Assembly (NCBI GenBank): GCA_964059195.1
Contig: CAXKWD010000005.1
Coordinates: forward strand, 39,447,825 to 39,511,824
Direction: 5' to 3'
From: Ectobius pallidus
Taxonomy: Eukaryota > Arthropoda > Insecta > Blattodea > Ectobiidae
Length of the DNA: 64,000 nucleotides
A program made the translations under genes and the position numbers. This document shows positions 56,010-64,000 of this stretch, in pieces. Below the pieces are notes generated by a model. It searched no databases and had not been told where the DNA came from. It saw nothing but the letters and a program-made list of their open reading frames with translations. How positions within the stretch are numbered: the first letter of the stretch is position 1; every line of letters starts with the position of its first letter.

Positions 56010-57299
56010 TAATATAAGATAATATTGAGAAATTTCAAACTAATTGCAGTGTTCATGGAAGATCTACTATAAACATGAATGATTTACATATAGTAGTTAA
56101 TTAATTAAAACTCTTTCAGAAGGGTGCTTATTACTCCGCAAACGTCTGTACACAATAAGCTTCCAAAAATAAATTATGAATTCAAGCCAAATGTAAATCG
56201 TTGAAAATATATCTCAAGGAATTTTTAATAACTGACACCTTCTACAGTATGGATGAATATTTCTAGGTTGAGTAATTTAGCACATTACAGTATAGCACAT
56301 TGCAATTATTATTAAATGCCGTGTTTTATATCCATGAGCTTCGCTCAACACAGGATCTACAGCACAAGATTAAAATATATACACTGATGCTGTGCATCAG
56401 GTTAGGTTTTTAATTGGATACATATAGCATATCGCTATCTAAAATGTAAGTGTATATTATGTGAATACATAATTTTATATCCAAACATATATTTTATGAC
56501 AATAGTGAAACATAAAAATAGGAGTGTATATGTGCATAAATCTAGTTAATATTACAATATTATAGGGCTTAGTGACGTTGCATCCATTGAACTTTTGGTC
56601 CAGTGGGGTTTGTGGTTAGGTGGATGAGTCTTTTCATAATAACATATTTGGCTAGATTAAAATCTCTACAAAATTGGGATCGTCTTAAATCTCATTATTT
56701 CAGAAAGTGGGGAGGAGCATTTGAGTAGACAAAGTTCATTTTTTGATTAAAATGGTAGGCTTAAGAAACATTTGAGCAAGCAAAGTTCACAGGAGCAGGA
56801 AGAGATGTTCGGAGAGAAACAGCTTAATCACCAAATAATAAGTAAACAAATTGCTAGTTTATGAATAGGGCACTTCTTAAAATTGTAGCTTGAACGTACA
56901 AAACTCCCCCAAGAGGCTTACACACAGTCGGCCTAAAATTGCTTAGGATTTGTCAAAATATAGCCTGAAAACAATAAATTTTCAAATTATGCCTATATTT
57001 CACTGGAATTCTTTATCCCAAAATAGTGGGAAGGCACAACAATAAGTTTGAATTTTGTGTCTGGTGGATATAATAAAATTCAAATCCGTGTCTCAAAAGA
57101 ACAGCAACATAATTACAAAGCGATAGTACTGTATGTAGCAGCAGAAATAGCTTTTCTTATCATCTTTTCCCCCACAAGCAGGGAACTGGCATATCGCATC
57201 TTATCGCAAGTGTGATAACTTTCCCGCAGCATTGTACATGCATTATTATGTCTGCAGAAGCTTTATCTGAAGCAGGCTGCTGTGATAATGGAACAAAGA
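56010..57299. other. No recognised gene or repeat
   Basis: AT-rich; nothing recognised. Confidence 0.4.
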
Positions 57300-57436
57300 A
57301 GGCTGGGGGATGGAGGTGTGCTTCATAATAAATGTTAGTCTGCGTTCAACACTTGCTAGTGCTGCTTGTACGTCTGTGATTGTGATTTTTTAAAATTGTT
57401 TCTTTACTATTCAAGGAACTATACAACAACAGCAAG
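57300..57436 (+). CDS. Candidate host first exon: 5' UTR and start codon
   Basis: A purine-rich lead (CAACAACAGCAAG) runs into ATGG followed by GTGAGTG at 57440, so the exon would end within or just after the second codon. AAGATGG is a fair insect start context. Just downstream (57480-57610) the DNA is richer in CpG than its surroundings, as seen at some promoters. Some conserved genes have an intron right after ATG. No second exon was identified, so it may be chance. Confidence 0.3.
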
Positions 57437-57439
57437 ATG

Positions 57440-59379
57440 GGTGAGTGTTTTGTTAAGTTTTATAAGTGGTGTGTTGTGGTGGTTTGAGTTTTTGCGCGGC
57501 ACCGTATGAGAATCTTCCACCCTAGGGAGGCCACGTCGACGCGAAGTGTGCCCGGCCACGTGCCGCGTTCTTTTCTAGACGAAGTGCTACGTGGCGATGA
57601 AAGCGAAATAAATATCACTGAAACTTAGGAAGTGCTGAAAATACCGACGACTAATGGCTACGTACAGACAAAAAGATGCAGATATATATTGTACGTTGTT
57701 TTCAATAGTTTTCCAGTTTTGTTGGCCTCATTTAGGCCATATGTTTCAAAATCATATATTACGTGCATATGGCTTCGAAAGTATAAAATCTACTTAAACG
57801 AGATGAATATCAGAAGGTTCAGAATAGATATACTGATACTAACGGGTTTAGATGATTATATATTCCTGCCAACTTATATGTATGTAACATAATCCGCCGT
57901 CATATTAATTTAGCGGAATAAGCAGACTCTGTCAGAAATAGTAATGTATTTTTCAAACAATTTTACGTATTAAGCAATACTCTATTAAGTGTTCTAAAAA
58001 ATATTTAATTTCGTAAATGGGTTCTGTTTGTGAAAAGATAACTCCTAACTTGTTCATTTGAAATGCAATATTCACTGCTGAACAGATTACTCAATAACAA
58101 TTAAATTTTCTTTTAAGTAAACTACCATTAACGCTTACTATTTGTGATATGTACTTTTTACTCTTTGCAAAATTTATTTAGGTTATTGAGACAAATTTAA
58201 TTCAAACGAAGTTAACAAAAATTTTACGCTGTTTTTGTAATAAAATGCATTTTATTTATTGTTTAGGCGTATTTCTTTGCAATATTATTGGCGGACAGTA
58301 AAATTACCTTAGCTTATTATAGGTGGCAGACCTTGAAAAATATCGTACATTTATTTATTTTGTTTGTAAATATAGTTATTCATTAATTAATTCGTTCATT
58401 TTTCGTAGTTCCTTAAAAAGTGCTTGATTTAAGTCGTACTGCTGAGTAGTACGACATGATCTGAAAACAGATACAAGCCCAGGGTCTGCCACGTGTAAGA
58501 TACTAAAACTTTTATCAGCCGAAGCTACTGATAATATTTTATGATTACTTATCAGTTATCAGCGGAAATAATGCACATCGTCACATGTACGATAACTTGA
58601 AAGGATATATATCTATTTTTTGCTATTCACAATAAGATAAAAAGTCCGAGGCTTCCCATTAAACAGTTCAGTGTTCCTGCATTGCTAAGAGATAATGCGA
58701 GTGTTAGTTCACCAGTGAATGGTTAATCCAAGTCATTTTTATCACTTACTGATAACAGCATGTACTTACCGAATGCTTGGAGATAATCTAGTCAAGACAT
58801 ACTACGTCGACACTTGCTTGGGACACTTCAGACCTCCTGTCACTGGTGGTGATGATAACACTGATGCTGCGATGATGTGATAACGATTCAAGTTCAAAGT
58901 ATCAGGGGTTCAGGAACTTCTCAAATGTGGATATTTGAATTTGATCACTTGTTACGTGCACCAGGAGCTGGACAGTGTTCACCGCTTGCGCTGGAATGGT
59001 TTAACATTGCCCGGCCACTACAGTAGTTCAATGTTGTGGCTATGTGTGTGTATGTGAATGTGTGAGTGTGTGCTAGTTGCGGGGAGGGAGGGGCACGGTC
59101 AACATCTTGAGGAGGGGGCAAGGGGGTGGAGGAAGGAAAGCAAGTACTATTTTCCTCTACTCTTGAGTCAAATCCATTTTAATTACCGTATTTATGTTCC
59201 TTCCGTAGATATTTAAGTGGAAAAAACAAACGGCAGTGATATTTTAAGCTTTACTCGAAAGTAAATCCATCCAATCTAAGACATCAAAATGTTCTATTTT
59301 CAAGAAATCATTTAAGTGTTAAATCTAAATTTCGTTTCATAACATTAAATGCTTAGTAAAAAGAGTTTAATGGAATTCT
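57440..59379. other. No gene; possible intron; weak 170-bp inverted ends
   Basis: An 86-codon frame at 57632 has no motif. TAGGTGGCAGACCTTG (58319) faces CAGGGTCTGCCAC (58482), perhaps a small MITE, without a clear target duplication. A (TG)n-like stretch lies at 59041-59075, followed by a G-rich run. Confidence 0.4.
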
Positions 59380-59766
59380 CGATATTAATTATCATTTTTT
59401 ACTTTCTCGCATATCCGTAATATAGAGAAAGTATTGTGATCGTGACGAAAAATCGAAATCGAGATTACGCCGGGAAAACATATTTCACGATGCCTAGAAA
59501 CCGAAGAAGTGTTTTTGTCATGATTTTTGTTTGTCTGTCTGTCTGCCTGTCTGTAGACAAGGACTGAGGGTAAACGGTTCGTTCTATTTACTTCTTTTTA
59601 AAAATTAAGGACTTTTTTTTTTTAATTTTATCGAAACGCCAAGAATTTAATTTTTATAGCTGGAATAATAAGGTGACTTTTCATGAATTTAAAAAAAAGT
59701 TGATTATTGAAAAAACGGCTCTAACGATTTTAATAAAAATGTAAAATTAAAAGCATCTATATATGA
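59380..59766. repeat. Repeat-like stretch with (TGTC)n
   Basis: Starts CTTTCTCGCATATCCGTAAT, then ATAGAGAAAG; has (GTCT)n at 59530-59555 and AAAACGGCTCTAACGATTTT near 59711. This last phrase resembles one often found in arthropod Helitron-type or similar repeats. No boundaries were established. Confidence 0.4.
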
Positions 59767-60605
59767 CTAGCTTAAAAGGCCCGGCGTCGCCTGGGTTTTT
59801 GATTTTGTAATTGGAAATTAACTTATGAAGAACTTTAGATTTTAAATTCTAGGTCCTAATATAGGTATTTATAATTTGAAATAGGAAGAACGACTTATCA
59901 CACTCAAACTATTCCCTCAGAAAACACTTGATATAGCTTTTTATGGCTCATAGAGGATGTAGAATTTTGCATCCCATCGCTTGTACAGTACACAGGAAGC
60001 CTGGTAGGGGTTCAAATAAGAAGAAACAGAAATTCCGGTAACATGAAATTGTATTATCGTGGCAGAGAATTTTTATTTCTTACTCTCATGTTACCATAAA
60101 ACCGTTTTGGGGATGAAATTAAACAGAAATGCAATATCACTTTCATACTTCTCTTCCCAAACCATATTATTGTTTTCTCTAGGTCCAGTTTAGAGAAAGT
60201 TATGTGACTGCATTATTTTCGTGTATTTCATTCTTTAATATTTATTTATAACATGAATTTTTTGATACTTTCTCTAATTTGTCAAACTTCCATTTCATTT
60301 AATTCCAAACGCATCTGATACCACTTGCAACAATACTGTTGTCAAGTTTTCTGTGATTTGGATTTGATAATTCTGTGTAAAAAGGGATTAAGTATTCTCA
60401 AAAACATTTTATTTTTGGCATTTAAAATCAAAATTTTTCAAAATCTTTTCTTAGTGAGCACCTACATAATGAAACGAAGGTTGGGCCTACTGTCAAAATT
60501 CCAAGTCTCTACCTGTTATAGTTTAGGCTCTACGTTGATTCCTGTCAGTCAGTCAGTCAGTCAGGACAAAGCCTTTTATAAGAGAGATTAATAAAATGGC
60601 TATAT
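59767..60605 (-). mobile_element. Non-autonomous Helitron, copy B
   Basis: Read on the minus strand: 5' part with GGCTTTGTCCTG and (ACTG)n at 60544-60562, body homologous to 5316-6398, and 3' end with hairpin CCCAGGCGACGCCGGGC, then CTTTTAAGCTAG and T. The hairpin plus CTAG|T is the Helitron 3' signature. No coding. The frame at 60325 is a shadow. Confidence 0.75.
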
Positions 60606-60859
60606 CCATTTCTCTGTAAAAATGACTTAGGGGTACTTGACTCGTATGTATAGGTTTTCTCCCTTAAAGTAGGTGACGCATGGAAACTTAAAATTAATAT
60701 GTAGGCTATTAAGATAAAAACGAAATAAATATGATTTAAATTCGATTGTCAGAACAAACATTTATTAAAATGTGAATGACATTCTTTTGTTGCCCATAGT
60801 AAGAAAAAAGTATAAACTACTTATTGTTGTGAAATGCAGTCAGTATACCTCAGTGGTAA

Positions 60860-61030
60860 TGAATACAACAAAACCAATCAGAGCGAGATGGTATAGGCTG
60901 AAAGGGAAGAGGTCCTGTTTTCAGATCAAACCTCGTGGTCGGCCAATTGACTTGGGGTTTTTCATGGTTTCCTCATTATCAAAGGCAAACGCTGAATTTG
61001 TAGGACTTGTTTACTTTCCATAATTCATCG
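60860..61030 (+). mobile_element. Possible SINE body
   Basis: TTGACTTGGGGTTTTTCATG, then GTTTCCTCATTATCAAAGGC and AAACGCTGAATTTGTAGG resemble the GGTTTTTCCGTGGTTTCC, then GGCGAATGC, body of common arthropod tRNA-SINEs. The head is not convincing. The 83-codon frame here is a shadow. Confidence 0.35.
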
Positions 61031-61179
61031 CCTCTGTGTTGCCACATATATCGCTTAAACTGGATATAAGAAAAGAAGACATCACTGAACAATAGAAACA
61101 CGCACATGTATGAACTATTGCAAATATTTTAAACACGTGATATGACCTATATGCAGTTAAAGCCTGCTAAATAAGCTAA

Positions 61180-61180
<1 letters not shown>

Positions 61181-61218
<38 letters not shown>
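61181..61218. repeat. (AAT)n microsatellite
   Basis: Abuts the 5' edge of a LINE relic. Confidence 0.95.
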
Positions 61219-61219
<1 letters not shown>

Positions 61220-61605
61220 GGCCTCCAGCTATGGAGAGTAACTGCAAATATATTGAATAAGCAGTCGCGGACAGACGACATGAGGTGGTCCTCCAGCTTC
61301 GGGGTTTGGCGTGAGGTTATCAACCTCTCACAGTAAAAAATATTACGTAACGCTTGAATGATTTATGTATCCTATTTTTCCGGATGTAAAATAGTCCCGC
61401 GTTCGGATATCCGGGTAGGGACTATACTGAGGGAGTCTAGGGAAATAGGATTTGCGAGGGATAACTGGATGGAGTTAGCACAGAATAGGGTTGAATGGCG
61501 GGCTCAGTTAAGCATGGCAATTAACCTTCGGGTTCCATAAAATAGATAATATTTCTTTAGCTTGTTGAGGAATTGTCTATTGCCATTGAGTAAGTAAGTA
61601 TTAAT
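61219..61605 (+). pseudogene. RTE-like LINE, internally deleted copy
   Basis: Left part GCCTCCAGCTATGGAGAGTA, then GGTGGTCCTCCAGCTTCGGG, and GATGTAAAATAGTCCCGCG, ATCCGGGTAGGGACTA look like the family's 5' UTR. They join directly to codons REIGFARDNWMELAQNRVEW and INLRVP with a stop, then a 3' UTR ending (AAGT)n at about 61590-61602. Nearly the whole coding region is deleted. Same family as 8255-8680 and 20581-25960. The 5' UTR assignment is from memory. Confidence 0.65.
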
Positions 61606-61731
61606 AATAATAACACTCATAGCAATGGTATTATTAGTAAAGAAAATAGTAGGCTTAAAAGTAGATTACTCTATTTTCTCGAACAAGCCTGAATTATAAA
61701 ATAATGAAAAGTATTAAGATATCGTACCAAG

Positions 61732-62835
61732 TTACATAAGTCCATAAAAACATATCCACATAAAATAGCATTAAAGCTAAATCCTAGGAAGTCACAAGCT
61801 ATCATAATAGGGCTCAAGCGGCAATTGTCTAAAATAGATGCTAATTTTCTAATCCAAGTGAAATTAAATGATTCTATAATTCCTTATAGTAATACCGTTA
61901 AATACCTTGGCATACACATTGACCATAATTTAACGTGGGATATGCAAGTCGCTAATATCTGCAAAACAACATTTGCAACACTGCATACTCTGTATAGTAT
62001 AAAAGACTGTCTCCCGTTTCAATTAAGAAAAACACTTGTTCAAACACTCATTTTGCCTCATTTTGATTATTGTGACGTCCTACTTACTGACTTAAACAGC
62101 AATTTGACTCAAAGACTACAACGTGTTCATAATGCGTGCGTCAGATGTACATTCGTAACATTCGTAAATATGACCACATAACACCGTCACTGGAATAACT
62201 TCGATGGGTACGCCTGCGTGAGCGAAGATATTTTCACAGTCTCATACTGCTGTATAGAATCCTTCATACCTCAACACCTAGCTATCTTTCCAGTCGCTTT
62301 CATTACCTTTTTTCCTACCACAACTTGGGCACGCGCTCTCAGCTTGACCCCTGACTATCCATGCCTCTTTACAGAACTACACATTATTCGAATTCGTTTA
62401 CAACAGCTATTCGTCACTGGAATTCACTGCCTAGCCATCTCAGGAGCTGCCAAACGACTTCACAGTTCAAGCGCCATTTAACAAATTTAGTATACAATAA
62501 CATTTAGGAATTGATGCTAATTAGTAATATATATTTTAATTTTCATTATGTTTTGTAATAACTAAGAATGTATTTGTTTAGACTTTCATCTTTTTTTAAA
62601 TTTATTTATTTTTAGTCACTTGTATTATATATTCATATTATTCAAGTACTTATGTTTGAATTTTTTCTTTGTATTTAATGTACGTTTCTTGTATTCATGT
62701 ATATCAGTTCTTTTTTAATTTATTATTAATCATTATTATTATTATTATCATTATGTATTTCATGTTTTTGCCCTGGCTGTGTGGTAGAGAAGGCCTAATG
62801 GCCTTAACTCCGCCAGGTTAAATAAATAAATAAAA
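61732..62835 (+). pseudogene. CR1/Jockey-like LINE, RT C-terminal half and 3' UTR
   Basis: Frame 1 (61732-62181): KLNPRKSQAIIIG, VKYLGIHIDHNLTWDMQVA, LPFQLRKTLVQTLILPHFDY, CDVLLTDL, LQRVHNACVR. These are the post-catalytic thumb and tail of CR1/Jockey-type reverse transcriptases. A frameshift near 62146 then allows KYDHITPSLE, stop, LRWVRLRERRYFHSL, LGTRSQLDP, stop, and FKRHLTNLVYNNI, stop at 62505-62507. The 3' UTR ends (AAAT)n. The catalytic YADD region is missing. Confidence 0.88.
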
Positions 62836-63510
62836 AATAATTAAAGCAGACCTAAGCAATATAATGTCTATTTTGTTTAATTTGTATTCTCTTTTATGAA
62901 TTATTTACTTGACCAAGAAAATCTAAATCTAGGCCTATTGAAAAGTCGGGGCAGTTATGTATTCGATTAATATGTATGATGCTATAAGGAAAGTAACTTA
63001 CCCGGTATATGAAAAACTTTGTAAGATTACTAAATCTATTCAGCTAGGAAGCTGTACATTAATTCTTGAACGGTAGGTCTACATACTAGTAACTTCAATA
63101 ACGCAGTCCTTAACATGTTTATGTGAGAAAGTTTGTGAAACATATTTTACACCGTTTATTTAATTATAATATCTTAGGATTCTAGCAGTGTATTTAGTGT
63201 GCAGAGATTTAAGCCGGTTAAATCCGTAGGATTCTATTTTCTTACTCTTTGTATGAAATAGGCCTACGTCATACGCTGTTAAGTTTGATAATACTGTAAA
63301 TGAATTAGGTGTGAAATAAGTAGTACTGATAAGTGTTCCTTTATTACAGACCTAATTAATACAGACCTGTTCCTTTATTATTAACTAATTACTTCACTAC
63401 CATAATTATACCCTACTCAATAGTACCAATAGTACCAAAATAGTACCAATAGTAAAATATTAATATATCTTCAAAACAATGCATTTCATTGCATTTGTGG
63501 CGCAGTGACA
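62836..63510. other. No gene or clear repeat
   Basis: AT-rich; TAGGCCTAT near 62931 and TAGGCCTAC near 63260. AGTACCAATAGTACCA is a small tandem at 63421-63452. Confidence 0.45.
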
Positions 63511-63512
63511 TA

Positions 63513-64000
63513 CAGTGTGTCCCGCGCAAGAGTTGGCCAGTGACGCGGCTTCCTGCGGCGCGGCGGGCACAGCTCCAACTCCCGAGCGATCGGGTGAAAT
63601 ATCTACGCTAATAATGCCGCGATGAGTGTAACGATTCAGGTTCTCACATTTACGGTTAAAATTACAATGAAAATAAATACATACCTCATCACAAGAGATG
63701 TTGGAAATGTTCTCCTCTTGTATTTTAGGAAATTTTTAAGAAATTTTCTTTCACGCGCATAATTCAGCTTCCGAGATAAAGTTAATTTCTCTTGTGATAT
63801 TGTCTTTAAGTTCTTCTAATGTATGGGAAATTGACCTATACACTTTATTTTTCAAGTTTCCCCATAAGTAATATTCACATACTGTTAGAAGAACTTAAAT
63901 ATCACCTAGGCCTATCACAAGAGAAATGAACTCTGTCTCGGAAGCTGAACTTATCCGCGTGAAAGAAAATTTGCTAAAAAGGTGCCAGTATTGTGTGGAT
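63513..64000. mobile_element. Tc1-like palindromic MITE, cut by window edge
   Basis: Begins TA|CAGTGTGTCCCGCGCAAGAG and follows the arm of 31388-32100 (ACTCCCGAGCGATCGGGTG, AAGAGATGTTGGAAATGTTC), passes the centre near 63850 and enters the second arm (CTCGGAAGCTGAACTTATCC) before the window ends. Confidence 0.88.

Noticed and set aside
58319..58495. Small MITE with GGTGGCAGACC ends
   Set aside because: Inverted match is only about 13 bp with mismatches, and no target duplication or second copy was found.

Overview
This is non-coding, AT-rich eukaryotic DNA, almost certainly from an insect with a large, transposon-rich genome. The mix of tRNA-derived SINEs, RTE-like and CR1/Jockey-like LINEs, hAT, Harbinger, mariner/Tc1 and Helitron relics would fit a cockroach or relative, but the species is a guess. 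No intact host protein gene was found. The only host-gene candidate is a possible first exon (ATG followed at once by a splice-donor-like sequence) near 57.43 kb. Long open frames are rare, and most of those present lie inside repeats.

Layout. 1-5.2 kb: a SINE split by a hAT MITE, a LINE 3' end and an exact 257-bp duplication. 5.26-12.72 kb: what looks like one large hAT element (CAGNGGCGCC ends, 8-bp target duplication CCAATGCA). It holds a Helitron, a decayed RTE-like LINE, a second Helitron end and two copies of a 1.5-kb TIR element. 13-20 kb: a medium repeat (R3), TATCGATA clusters around a small palindromic MITE, and a reverse transcriptase fragment. 20.6-26 kb: an RTE-like LINE interrupted by two Harbinger-type elements, each with a TTA target duplication, a MADF-domain reading frame and a nested SINE. 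26.1-26.5 kb: another SINE, then about 3.9 kb with nothing recognised.

30-37.5 kb: SINEs with clear target duplications, a long palindromic Tc1-like MITE, a LINE tail and a mariner derivative. 38.3-39.5 kb: a TIR element with a repeated CATGTGGATGAC motif. 40-51 kb: LINE ends, three hAT-type elements with perfect 8-bp target duplications, a decayed transposase-like protein split by one of them, and a TAGACC-ended element with internal GCCTATTT repeats. 52-64 kb: the second mariner copy, a tRNA-Phe-like sequence, Helitron ends, two further TIR elements, two LINE relics and a Tc1-like MITE running off the right edge.

The recognisable proteins are all transposon-derived and broken or partial. 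The most reliable evidence is structural: paired terminal inverted repeats and duplicated target sites, which also date insertions relative to each other. A window-wide oddity is the palindrome TAGGCCTA and its variant TAGCCTA, which occur far more often than base composition should allow.
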